NCBI RefSeq assembly: GCF_009707705.1 | Contig: NZ_WLYX01000001.1 | Span: 2,418,001-2,482,000 of the forward strand | Source: Paludibacterium denitrificans | GTDB lineage: Bacteria > Pseudomonadota > Gammaproteobacteria > Burkholderiales > Chromobacteriaceae | Reading direction: 5' to 3' | DNA: 64,000 nt | Shown here: positions 41,867-57,656 of the stretch, piece by piece | Layout of the letters: the number at the start of each line of letters is the position of its first letter | Position numbering within the stretch: position 1 is the first letter of the stretch | Made by a program: the position numbers and the translations under genes | Notes under the pieces: model-generated | The model's database searches: none | What the model saw: only the letters and a program-made list of their open reading frames with translations | What the model was told of the DNA's origin: nothing

Positions 41867-43458
41867 CTAGTCGCCCAGCTGTTGCGGCCGTTCCGGCGTC
41901 AAGATGGTTTCCTTGGCTTCGGCCAACGTCTCCGGATAGTCACGGCTGTAATGTAGGCCACGGCTTTCCTTGCGATCCAGCGCTGAGCGCACGATCAACT
42001 CCGCCGTTTGCACGAGGTTACGCAACTCGATCAAATCATTGCTGACATGGAAATTGCTGTAATACTCGTGAATTTCCTCAGACAGCAAGCGGATACGGTT
42101 CAGTGCGCGTTCCAGACGCTTGTTGGTACGTACGATGCCGACGTAATCCCACATGGCGCGGCGCAATTCGTCCCAGTTGTGCGAAATGGCCACTTCTTCA
42201 TCCGGGTCGGTGACGCGGCTGTCATCCCAGTCCGGAATCTTCGGCAGTGCCACATCTTCGCTGGCGAGAATGTCTTCGGCGGCCGCCTTGCCAATCACCA
42301 TGCATTCCAGCAACGAGTTGCTGGCCAGCCGGTTGGCGCCATGCAGCCCGGTACAGGCCACTTCTCCCACTGCGTACAAGCCATCCAGATCGGTATGGCC
42401 TTTCAGGTCAGTCACCAGACCACCGCAGGTGTAGTGCGCCACACCACCGGAATCGGTTCCTGCGTGATGTCGATGCCCAGTTCCGGTGCAGTGGGCATAG
42501 ATGTTAGGGAAGTGTTCCTTCACAAAGCTGGAAGGTTTGTACGAAATATCCAGATTCACATGGTCAAGGCCATGCTTCTTCATTTCAAAGTCGATGGCAC
42601 GTGCCACAACATCGCGCGGCGCCAGTTCCGCGCGTGGATCGTGCTTCGGCATGAAGCGCGTACCATCCGGCAGGCGCAAAATGCCACCTTCACCGCGTAC
42701 AGCTTCGGAAATCAGGAACGATTTGCTATGCGGATGGTACAGGCAGGTGGGGTGGAACTGGATAAACTCCATGTTGCCCACACGGCAGCCCGCGCGCCAG
42801 CCCATGGCAATGCCATCGCCGGTGGCCGTATCCGGATTGGTGGTATAGAGATATACCTTGCCGGTGCCGCCAGAAGCCAGAATGGTGTGCTTGGCGCCAA
42901 TCGTCACTACCTCATCGGCCTGTTTGTCCAGCGCGTACACACCGTATACCCGATTGCCTTCCAGCCCCAGCGTGCGCGAAGTAATCAGATCCAGACCAAT
43001 GAATTCTTCCAGCACAGTGATATTCGGGTGAGCCTTGATCTTCTGGCCCAGCGTGGACGTCACCGCCGCGCCGGTGGCATCGGCAGCGTGAATGATACGG
43101 CGATGGCTGTGGCCGCCTTCGCGCGTCAGGTGATAGCCGGTTTTATGGGTTTCATCTTTGGTAAACGGAACCCCCAGCGCAATCAGCCATTCAATGGCTT
43201 CTTTGGAATTCTCAACAATAAAGCGAGTAGTCTTTTCGTTGCACAGACCAGCTCCGGCAATCAGCGTGTCGCGGATATGCTCCTCAACCGAATCTTCCGT
43301 GTCCAGGACGGCAGCAATCCCGCCTTGAGCATAAGAGGAACTGGCTTCCAGCAAATCCCGTTTGGTAATCAGACCAACTTTGCGACGTTCAGCCAGATGA
43401 AGAGCCGGGTCATTCCGGCAAGACCGCTGCCAACAATCAGAACATCAAACTTAAGCAT
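41867..43458 (-). CDS. nadB: L-aspartate oxidase (frameshifts)
   Basis: FAD enzyme making iminoaspartate, first step of NAD synthesis. It starts MLKFDVLIVGSGLAG at 43458 (FAD motif); SSSYAQGGIAAVLDTEDSVEEH, FIQFHPTCLYHP, REGGHSHRRIIHAADATGAAV and GLHGANRLASNSLLECMV are family signatures. A base seems missing near 43405. Between about 42490 and 42435 the expected [24 protein letters not shown] is displaced by an extra G and a later loss at GTGCCGGCGGCG, another GCCGGC. Repaired length is about 530 residues. Confidence 0.92.
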
Positions 43459-43664
43459 GGTTTTCTTCCGCCTCAGGCGATCTATCGATACTGAAGGTAT
43501 ATAAGAGTATCAGAAACCACTCGTCTTCGCAGGCCGGAGTCCGGCCTAAAGCCCGTGACAAACGGTATTCCCCGTCCATAATTGTTATGTGCGCCAATCA
43601 ATGTCACCGCAAGATCGATAGTATTTTTCCCTCTGGTTCTCCCAAGTTGTGACAGCCAACTCGC

Positions 43665-43680
43665 CTAGTGCTAGCACTAG
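43665..43680. repeat. 16-bp perfect palindrome CTAGTGCTAGCACTAG
   Basis: Perfectly self-complementary, about 110 bases upstream of the rRNA promoter -35. Could be a regulator operator; no known site was recognised. Confidence 0.5.
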
Positions 43681-43790
43681 TGTTTTGCTTCACAAAAAAC
43701 CCGGCTGTAATAAGGCGTTCAGGAACAGCGGCTTGCGGTGGGTTTGGATGGAGCTAGGGCGAAAAGTGTCAGGGAATGGCACAAAAGGTG

Positions 43791-43819
43791 TTGACGGGTG
43801 TGGCCGGGGTGGGTATAGT
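43791..43819 (+). promoter_or_regulatory. rRNA operon promoter
   Basis: TTGACG (43791-43796), 17-base spacer, TATAGT (43814-43819), followed by a GC-rich discriminator-like CGCCTCCTCAG. About 170 bases before 16S. Confidence 0.8.
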
Positions 43820-43991
43820 TCGCCTCCTCAGCTGACGACGCAACGGAAACGAAGCGGTTGGCACCGATCTTTAACAGAAAGAATAACCGATAGGTGTGAG
43901 TGCTTGGTAGAAGCCAACACTTGCACTGCAAGAGACAGAAATACTTGTTTTATTTCTTTGATCTTGCGTGCCAGAAATTTGCTAAGAGATT

Positions 43992-45533
<1,542 letters not shown>

Positions 45534-45627
45534 GAGAAAGGCGGAAGCCGAGTACTCACAACCTATCGGTTGTTCTGGAAGTTAAGGGCATGGAGTTTTG
45601 CTGCGAGGCGAGACGCCATCGTCAACT

Positions 45628-45704
45628 GGGTTTGTAGCTCAGCTGGTTAGAGCACCGTCTTGATAAGGCGGGGGTCGTTGGTTCGAGTCCAACCAGACCC
45701 ACCA
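45628..45704 (+). tRNA. tRNA-Ile (anticodon GAT)
   Basis: In the 16S-23S spacer. GGGTTTGTAGCTCAG opening, anticodon loop TTGATAA, T arm GGTTCGAGTCC, encoded CCA. 77 bases. Confidence 0.97.
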
Positions 45705-45715
45705 TTTGACCTGTT

Positions 45716-45791
45716 GGGGGATTAGCTCAGTTGGGAGAGCACCTGCTTTGCAAGCAGGGGGTCGTCGGTTCGATCCCGTCATCCTCCACCA
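45716..45791 (+). tRNA. tRNA-Ala (anticodon TGC)
   Basis: GGGGGATTAGCTCAG opening, anticodon loop TTTGCAA, encoded CCA. 76 bases. A different isoacceptor from the GGC array at 8954-9388. Confidence 0.97.
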
Positions 45792-46062
45792 CTCAGCCCA
45801 AACAAAAGCGCATCGTCGAGAGGCGGTGAATTTTTGTTTGCGTTGACAGACCGCAAGGTCGCACGCCCGATCTTTAACAAACTGAAGAAGCCGAATTAAC
45901 AAGACGGCAAGAAGGAAAACGGAGTTAATTCTTCGTTGGAAAGCTTGTCGACTTTGGGTAATTTGATTGTATCGATGTCATGTCGCCATATCAAAAGGGG
46001 CGGTGTGGCATGTCGCACAAACACAGCCTGTTGTGGAAGTAACCAGGTTACTGAAATGATAG

Positions 46063-48951
<2,889 letters not shown>

Positions 48952-49078
48952 ATCATTTGAGTGGCTTGGGAAACCGAGCTGGCTGTAAATGTGCGACGTG
49001 CAATCAATTACCGAAATCATAAGTTAATTCAGGGTTGAGAGATCAACCCAAGGCTTCTTGCAGTTTGTTGACAGCTTA

Positions 49079-49195
49079 TGTCTGGTGGCCATAGCGAGGT
49101 GGTCCCACGCCTTCCCATCCCGAACAGGACCGTGAAACGCCTTAGCGCCGATGATAGTGTGGCATTCGCCATGTGAAAGTAGGACACCGCCAGAC
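49079..49195 (+). rRNA. 5S ribosomal RNA
   Basis: TGTCTGGTGGCCATAGCGAG through GGACACCGCCAGAC, about 117 bases, with pairing ends. Exact ends are uncertain by one or two bases. Confidence 0.93.
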
Positions 49196-49205
49196 TCCCC
49201 TTACG

Positions 49206-49243
49206 AAGCCCAGCTCAATCAGCTGGGCTTCTTGCTTTTACGC
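49206..49243 (+). terminator. rRNA operon terminator
   Basis: GAAGCCCAGCT-CAATC-AGCTGGGCTTC followed by TTGCTTTT. Confidence 0.93.
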
Positions 49244-49594
49244 TCCGAAACCTGCGACTTTGCCCCACGCCCCTCCGGGGTGGGGCTCTCCTGATGGTCT
49301 GTTCACGCGAAGCGCCCTCTTTGCTGAATGGTTAATTACCTGTCTTCACGTTTGCTGCGTGAATCCTGCTATTCCCGTTTTTACCTGTGGTTTTATCTGT
49401 CCTGCGTCTTTATTTCCTGCGTGAGCTATAACGACAAGGAACACATGTCGCTGTGCTAGGTTTTGTCTGATTTTCGCGTTCTTCTTTGCTGTAAAAAATA
49501 TTTTATATTGTCCAACAACAAAAAATGTTTTTGTATACAATAGGCAATAAGTCGGGGTGTCATCCAGACGTAAATAGAGATAGGGGAGTAAGTC
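49244..49594 (+). other. Spacer between the rRNA operon and putA
   Basis: A short hairpin CCCCTCCGGGGTGGGG lies near 49268. The last 120 bases are AT-rich (AAAAAATATTTTATATTG) and contain TTGTATACAATAGG near 49531, a plausible promoter or operator for putA. GATAGGGGAG precedes the putA ATG. No gene is seen. Confidence 0.5.
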
Positions 49595-52500
49595 ATGCAA
49601 TTTCAGGTGTTAGCCCATTCCCAGTCGGCTCTGCGAGATGCTGTTACGGCGGCGTACCGTCGTGATGAACGGGAATGTGTTCAGGCGTTGTTGCCGCAAG
49701 CTGCGATGAGTGATGAGCAGGTCAAGGTTGTGCAGGATATGGCTCGTCGTCTGGTGACGCAGGTTCGTCGCCAGCGGACACGCTCTAGTGGTGTTGATGC
49801 CCTGATGCATGAGTTCACTCTCTCCAGCCGGGAAGGTATTGCGTTGATGTGCTTGGCGGAGGCTTTGTTGCGGATTCCTGACCGGGAAACGGCAGACAAG
49901 CTGATTCGCGACAAGATTGCTCGTGGTGACTGGCGTGCGCACTTGGGCAATAGCGCTTCGTTGTTTGTCAACGCGGCGGCGTGGGGCTTGCTGGTGACGG
50001 GCAAGTTGGTATCGTCCCATAGCGAACAAGGTTTGTCGGCAGCTATGACCCGGCTGATTGCCAAAGGTGGCGAGCCACTGATCCGCAAGGGTGTGGATAT
50101 GGCCATGCGGATGTTGGGCAAGCAGTTTGTGACCGGGGAAACGATCGAGGAGGCGCTGGTTAACGGCCGCGAGCGTGAGTCGCGCGGTTATCGTTTCTCC
50201 TATGACATGTTGGGCGAAGCGGCGATGACCGAGGAAGATGCCCAACGCTATATGCGCGATTATGTGATGGCGATTCATGCCATTGGTAAAGAATCGGCAG
50301 GCCGCGGTGTGTACGAAGGCCCCGGCATTTCGGTGAAGTTGTCGGCAATTCATCCGCGTTATAGCCGTAGTCAGCATGAACGGGCGATGACGGAATTGCT
50401 CGCGCGCCTGAAAGAATTGTTGCTGTTGGCCAAACAGTACGATATTGGTCTGAATATTGACGCGGAAGAAGCCGACCGTATGGAGCTGTCGCTGGACTTG
50501 CTGGAAGCGGTGGCTTTTGACCCGGATCTGGCTGGCTGGAACGGTATTGGCCTGGTGGTGCAGGCTTACCAGAAGCGTTGTCCCTATATTATTGATTATC
50601 TGATTGATCTGGCTCGTCGCAGCGGTCATCGCTTCATGGTGCGCTTGGTGAAAGGCGCCTATTGGGATGCGGAGATCAAGCGTGCTCAGGTCGATGGTTT
50701 GCCGGGCTATCCGGTCTATACCCGCAAGGTGTATACCGATGTGTCCTATATCGCGTGTGCCAAGAAGTTGCTGGCGGCGCAGGATGCCATTTTCCCGCAA
50801 TTTGCTGGCCATAACGCTTATACCGTGTCGGCCATTTATGAGCTGGGCAAAGGCAAGGATTTTGAGTTCCAGTGCTTGCATGGCATGGGCGAGACGCTGT
50901 TTGATCAGGTTGTCGGCCCGCAAAATCTGGGCCGTGCTGCTCGGATTTATGCTCCGGTTGGTTCGCATGAAACCTTGTTGGCGTATCTGGTGCGGCGCCT
51001 ATTGGAGAACGGTGCCAACTCTTCGTTTGTGAACCGTATTGTTGATGAATCGGTGTCGATTGATGAACTGGTGGCCAACCCGGTGCAGGAAGCAGCGCAG
51101 TATGCCGGTGAGCCTCATCGCAAAATTCCGTTGCCGATCAATCTGTACGGTTCGCAACGCCGCAATTCCAAAGGACTGGATCTTTCCAGTGAACATGTGC
51201 TGGGCGAGCTGCAACAGGGGTTGACCGAGTCTGAACAGACGAGCTGGCGTGCCTTCCCGATGCTGGGTGATGGCGATGTGACTGAAGGCATGGCACTGGA
51301 TGTGCGCAATCCGGCAAATCACGCGGACGTGGTGGGGCAAGTGTTGGAAGCGACGCCTAGCTGATGTCGAGCGTGCGTTGACGTTGGCCGAAAGCGCTTA
51401 TCCGCAATGGTCAAATACGCCGGTGGACACGCGTGCGGCATGCCCGGAACGCATGGCGGATTTGATGGACCAGCACATGCCGGTGCTGATGGGGCTGGCG
51501 GTGCGCGAAGCCGGTAAAACGTTGAGCAATGCCATTGCCGAAGTGCGTGAAGCGGCTGATTTCTGCCGTTATTACGCTGGTCAGATTCGTGAGAATTTCA
51601 GCCAGGCTAACCCACCGGCGCTAGGCCCGGTGGTTACCATCAGCCCATGGAACTTCCCGCTGGCCATCTTTATTGGTGAAATGAGCGCCTCGCTGGCGGC
51701 CGGGAATACCGTGCTGGCCAAGCGGAGCAGACCTGCCTGATCGCCGCTTATGCTGTCCGGCTGATGCACGAAGCGGGTGTGCCGCGTGGCGCCCTGCAAT
51801 TGCTGCCGGGCCGTGGCGAGGTGGTGGGCGCGGCATTGACGCGCGATCCACGCGTCAAAGGCGTGATTTTTACCGGTTCCACCGAAGTGGCCCAGATCAT
51901 CAACCGGACCTTGGCCGATCGCCGCGAGGATGTGCCTTTGATTGCCGAAACCGGTGGTCAGAATGCCATGATCGTTGATAGCTCCGCTCTGGCCGAGCAG
52001 GTGGTGGTGGACGTACTGGCGTCGGCCTTTGATTCCGCGGGACAGCGTTGTTCTGCGCTACGGGTGCTCTACCTGCAAAACGATGTTGCCGATCGCATGA
52101 TCACCATGATCAAAGGCGCGATGGCTGAACTGAAGGTGGGTAATCCGGCCTTGCTGACGACGGATGTCGGCCCGGTGATTGATGCCGACGCTCAGGCCGG
52201 GCTGCTGGCACACATTGAGAAAATGAAATCCAAAGCCCGCGCCTGCTACCAGACGCCACTGTCGGCTGATTGCGAGCAGGGTACGTTTGTGCCGCCGACG
52301 TTGTTTGAAATTGACAACCTCAATGATCTGACGCGTGAAGTGTTTGGTCCGGTATTGCATGTGCTGCGCTTTGACGCCAATCAGCTGGATCGGGTTGTCG
52401 ACGAGATCAACCGCACCGGCTATGGGCTGACCCATGGTATCCACAGCCGTATCGATGAAACCATTGACGCGATTGTGGACAAGATCAAAGCAGGCAACAT

Positions 52501-53201
52501 CTACGTTAACCGCAACATCGTGGGCGCCGTGGTAGGGGTACAACCGTTTGGCGGGGAAGGCAAATCCGGTACCGGGCCGAAAGCCGGTGGTCCGTTCTAT
52601 CTGTATCGCTTGACTCAGGCCGATGGCTGGATGCCCAAGCTGGCCACGGAACCGGTTTCGGCCAACCTTGCAGGGCTGGATGCGTTGGCGAACGCCGCCT
52701 CGGCGCTGGGCGCTGGTCCGCGCGTCAGTGCGCTGCTTGATCAGGCGCGCCGCGAGACTCCGTTGTTGCATCGCGCGCGCTTGCCGGGGCCAACAGGGGA
52801 AAACAACAGTCTGTTCTTTGCCCCGCGTGGCAAGGTTGGTTGCCTGGCAGCCTCAATGGATGGTCGGCTGGAGCAACTGGTTGCCGTGCTGGCTACCGGC
52901 AATCAGGCGGTATTGGCCGATGACGATATTGGCAGCAAAATTGCTTAGCCAACTGGTTGGCCATGTCCAGCTGGCTGCCGATGTGTTGCAAGCGGAATTG
53001 AGTGCCGTCTTGTTTGATGGCACGGATGCCGATGCGCAGGCAGCTCGTGCCACTCTGGCGGCCCGTGATGGTGCCTTGGTTCCGTTAGTGTTGAAAGGAC
53101 AAAGCGGGTACAACCTGCATCGTCTGGTTGTAGAGCGCGCGGTAAGCGTGAATACGACGGCGGCAGGCGGTAACGCCAGTTTGATGAGCATTGGTGACTG
53201 A
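49595..53201 (+). CDS. putA: Bifunctional proline dehydrogenase / P5C dehydrogenase (frameshifts)
   Basis: Oxidises proline to glutamate in two steps. N-terminal FAD-dependent proline dehydrogenase (GEAAMTEEDAQRYM, SVKLSAIHPRYS, MVRLVKGAYWDAEIKRAQ, FATHNAYT-like AGHNAYTVSAI) and, from about residue 590, an aldehyde dehydrogenase (GPVVTISPWNFPLAIF, VIFTGSTEVA, IAETGGQNAMIVD with Glu, SAGQRCSALRVL with Cys). About 1200 residues. No N-terminal ribbon-helix-helix domain, so it should not repress its own gene. Breaks at 51355-51361 (GCCTAGC), about 51724 (AGCGGAG for AGCCGGCGGAG) and 52943-52949 (GCTTAGC) all sit on expected GCCGGC. Confidence 0.93.
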
Positions 53202-53431
53202 GATTGAACAGGTATCGGCCGGGTGTCGGGCAGGTTGGCAAGGCTTTAATCGCCAATCCTGCTGGTGACCTGCCGATACCGACTCGATCATCGGTATACT
53301 GATGGGGCTTGTCATGAGCTGGCAGCATTGGAATAATGCCGCCAGCGTTTACTGCACCACAAAAAAACGCAGCACAAGAACTGTTCTGCCACAAGCCGGA
53401 TAGTACAAACCTGTCAAATAGAGGAAACGAG

Positions 53432-54641
53432 ATGCAATTCAACAAGCTGACGACACTTTCGATCGCCGTAGCTGCTGCAGTGGCCTTGTCCGCCTGTGGC
53501 AAAAAAGAAGAGGCTGCTTCCGGTAGCCAGGCTTCTGGCGCGGCTCAAGCGAGCAGCGGCGATACCATCAAGATTGGTTTTGCTGCGCCGATGACCGGCC
53601 CGCAAGCGCACTACGGTGAAGAGTACAAGAACGGTGTGACGCTGGCGATTGAAGATGCCAACGCCTCCAAGCCGACCATTGATGGCAAGCCGGTCAAATT
53701 TGAACTGGTGGCCGAAGACGATCAGGCTGACCCGAAAACTGCCACGCAACTGGCACAAAAGCTGGTAGACCAGAAAGTTAACGGCGTAATCGGCCACTTT
53801 AACTCTGGTACTTCCATCCCGGCTTCCAAGATTTATTCCGACGCAGGCTTGCCGATGATCGCCATGGCAACCTCGCCGGTATTTACCGCTCAAGGCTTCA
53901 AGAACACCTTCCGCTCCATGACGTCCGATACCCAGCAAGGTTCGGTGATGGGCAAGTTCGTGGTGGAAAAACTGAAAGCCAAGAACATTGTAATTGTGGA
54001 TGACCGTACCGCTTACGGTCAGGGCCCTGGCTGATGAATTCGAGAAGGCGGTGAAAGCCGCCGGTGGCAAGATTGCCAAGCGCGAGTTCACCAACGACAA
54101 GGCTACCGATTTTGCCGCGATTCTGACCTCGATCAAGGGTGTGAACCCGGACGTGATCTTCTACGGTGGCGCCGACGCCCAGTCTGCCCCGATGGCCAAG
54201 CAGATGAAGCGCCTTGGCATTAACGCTCCGCTGGTTTCGGGCGAAATGACCAAGACCCCGAACTTCCTGCAACTGGCTGGCAAGGAAGCCGATGGTTCCA
54301 TCGCTTCGCTGGCTGGCTTGCCGCTGGACCAGATGCCTAAAGGCAAAGACTACGAGGCGCGTTACAAGGCCCGTTTCAAATCTGACGTAGCCACCTACTC
54401 GCCGTATGGTTATGATGCGACCGGCGCGATGATCCAGGCCATGAAAGATGCCAAGTCTGCCGATCCGAAGGTGTATCTGCCGGTGTTGGCCAAGATCAAG
54501 TACTCGGGCGTCACCTCGTCCAACTGGTCCTACGATGACAAGGGTGACCTGAAGGATGGCGGCATTACCGTGTACAAGGTGGTTGGCGGCAAATGGACTG
54601 TAATGGAAACCATTGGCGGCGGAGCCAAATCTGCCCAGTAA
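53432..54641 (+). CDS. LivK-type amino-acid-binding lipoprotein (one frameshift)
   Basis: Periplasmic-binding protein type I of the branched-chain amino-acid family, probably the receptor of a Liv ABC importer. Lipobox LSACG at about residue 20 makes it a lipoprotein. A Ser/Ala/Gly linker precedes the domain (IKIGFAAPMTGPQAHYGEEYKNGVTLAIEDAN, VDQKVNGVIGHFNSGTSIPAS, YSPYGYDATGAMIQAM). One extra C at about 54024 (YGQGLADEFEKA expected) breaks the frame. About 402 residues. No permease genes are adjacent. The ligand may differ from leucine. Confidence 0.86.
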
Positions 54642-54704
54642 TCTGCTGGCCAGAATGATGTAATGCAAACGGCGCAGGTTTTCTGCGCCGTTTCTGTTTT
54701 GTAG

Positions 54705-55740
<1,036 letters not shown>

Positions 55741-55760
55741 CATATGGACTGATGAGTTCT

Positions 55761-55799
55761 GACAGGGTTGGCCGAAATGGTGGTTCGGCCAACCCTGTC
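55761..55799. terminator. 16-bp inverted repeat made of two GTTGGCCGAA copies
   Basis: GACAGGGTTGGCCGAA (55761-55776) and its exact inverse (55784-55799) around a 7-base loop, then GCCATTTTTAG. A clear terminator for the deaminase gene built from a facing pair of the 10-mer. Confidence 0.88.
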
Positions 55800-55827
55800 G
55801 CCATTTTTAGCAGAGCAAGGTTTGGCT

Positions 55828-56187
55828 ATGACCAATGAAGTTCCTTCTCCGTGTGTGCAGCGTTGTCAGCTGGATGAGGCGGGGGCGATGTGTACCGGCT
55901 GCCAGCGCACGCTGGCGGAGATCAGCGGCTGGTCGTCATTCGACGCCGTGCAAAAGCGAGCGGTGTGGGATCGCCTGCTGGCCTTGCCGCGTACGGTGCA
56001 AGACAAAATCTGTCAGCAGTGTGGTGCGGCGTTTGTCTGCGGTAGCGGTGGTCAGCAGGGCCAGTGCTGGTGTGCCGATTTGCCGCATGTTGTGCCGTTG
56101 GGCGAGGAGGGCAGGGATTGTTTGTGCCCCGCTTGTCTGCGCGACCATTTGTTGCGTTGCGATAAAGAGTGCAACTCGGGTTGCTGA
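55828..56187 (+). CDS. DUF1289 - Cys-rich CWC fusion protein
   Basis: 119 residues, intact, with two short Cys-rich domains. Residues about 5-55 are a DUF1289 domain (PSPCVQRCQLDE, MCTGCQRTLAEISGWSSF). Residues about 68-115 match the Cys-rich CWC type (KICQQCGAAFVCGSGG, then QCWCADLPHVV and CLCPACLRDHLLRC). Fourteen or so cysteines in pairs suggest zinc or iron-sulfur binding. No signal peptide. ATG 55828 was chosen because the upstream extension runs through the terminator hairpin. Function unknown; joining of the two families is unusual to me. Confidence 0.7.
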   Translation: MTNEVPSPCVQRCQLDEAGAMCTGCQRTLAEISGWSSFDAVQKRAVWDRLLALPRTVQDKICQQCGAAFVCGSGGQQGQCWCADLPHVVPLGEEGRDCLCPACLRDHLLRCDKECNSGC

Positions 56188-56351
56188 GGGGCGCATAGCG
56201 CTGGCCGTGGTATGAGATTGTATTGATGTATTTCCCATCCTATAGTGAAAACGCATGCCGATTTGCTGGTGTGTTTGATTTCTGAATTTATTATTTTCAT
56301 AAGATGATGTCGTCGCGGTTTTCTTGATTCGATTTCTGTTCGGGGCCCACC

Positions 56352-57644
56352 ATGCAACCGTCCTTGGCACCAGTCTTATCCCTGCGGCCGTTGGTTTTCA
56401 CCGTGACGCTGCTGGCACTGCCCGGTGCTAGCGTTTTAGCGGCGGAGACGCCGTTAAAGAAACTGCGCAAGGAAGTGGCAGTTTTGCAGCAGCAAAGTCA
56501 TGAGCAGGCAGCGTTGATCCGTGAGCTGCAACAGAAACTCGCGGCCCTGACGGCAAGTCCGGCGACAGAGCCCGGCCGTTTCACCGGGCAGACTGGCTCC
56601 ATCGCCTTGGCCACCATACCGGGCCATACCGCGTTACCGTCGTCCTCTCCGGTGCCATCCCCCAGTTTGCCGGTGGTGTCGGAAATTCCCAAAAGCGTCA
56701 GCGACATTTATCAGGAAGCGAGCGGCTTTGATTCCAGCAGCACGTTCTCGCTCGAGCCCGGCTTCACCTATAGCCATTACGATACGCGTGAGCTGCGACT
56801 GAACGGTTTTCTGGCGCTGGATTCCATTTTTCTGGGCAGCATCAATCTGGACCGGTTGCGCAGTGACAGTATGACCTTTGATCTGACTGGCCGTTACTCG
56901 CCATCGCCGCGCTGGCAATTTGATGTCAATCTGCCTTTTATCGCACGTGATGCTACGTATTTCTCCGGCGGGGCGGGGGGATCGTCCTCCACGGTGTCGC
57001 AATCCTCGGTCAACCAGGGGACCGAAGCTGGGGGATGTCAGCTTTGGCGTGGGATACAAGCTGGTACAGGAAGACATGGATTGGCCGGATATCGTTTGGA
57101 GCCTGCATGCCAAGGCGCCAACCGGTAGCAATCCTTATGGCATCAAATTGATCCCGTCGGCGGGCAACGATAACCTGTCCGTTCCCGAGCGTCTGCCCAC
57201 CGGAAACGGTGTCTGGGCGTATTCCACCGGGCTGTCGTTTGTCAAAACCGTTGATCCGGCCGTGCTGTTTGCCAGCGTTGGCTACACCCACTATGCTTAA
57301 GCAAGCATTTCAACGACATCAGTGCACAGCAGGATGTGGTGCAAGTAAGCAGTGTCAAACTGGGCGACAGCTTGTCGTTTGGTGCCGGGTTTGCCTTTGC
57401 GCTCAACGACCGCTTGAGCCCGGGAATGTCCTATTCGCAACAGATGGCACGCAAGTCGCAAACCAAGAGTGATGGCGGCGCATGGAATGACGTACCCGGC
57501 AGCGATGCCAATGCGGCGACGCTGAATGTTGGGCTGACCTATGCGTTGAACAAACGGTTGTCCATCATTCCCAATCTGGCGGTAGGGTTGACGCCCGATA
57601 CGGCCAACTATGCGTTCTCCATCAAGTTTCCTTACCGGTTCTGA
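56352..57644 (+). CDS. fapF: FapF-type outer-membrane amyloid secretion channel (two frameshifts)
   Basis: Predicted outer-membrane beta-barrel exporting Fap amyloid subunits. Signal peptide ends ASVLA-AETP; a coiled coil follows ([32 protein letters not shown]), as in FapF, then a Pro/Ser linker and a barrel of the PF13557-like type ([43 protein letters not shown]) ending in a C-terminal Phe (KFPYRF). Breaks at about 57025 and at 57295-57302 (GCTTAAGC for the GCCGGC of HYAGKHFND). About 429 residues. The assignment rests on architecture and on the neighbouring fap genes. Confidence 0.78.
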
Positions 57645-57656
57645 TGGAGGCAGGGC

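Larger units (their letters stand above)
43459..43991. other. Upstream region of the rRNA operon
   Basis: Holds the nadB upstream sequence, a 16-bp perfect palindrome (43665-43680), the rRNA promoter and the conserved CGATCTTTAACAGAAAG antitermination leader at about 43865-43881. No protein gene is convincing here. Confidence 0.7.

Noticed and set aside
43446..43458. CTTAAG at the nadB start as another altered GCCGGC.
   Set aside because: ATGCTTAAG reads Met-Leu-Lys and continues with a normal NadB N-terminus, so it is natural sequence. The same holds for GAGCTTAAC in the kinase H-box at 41135.
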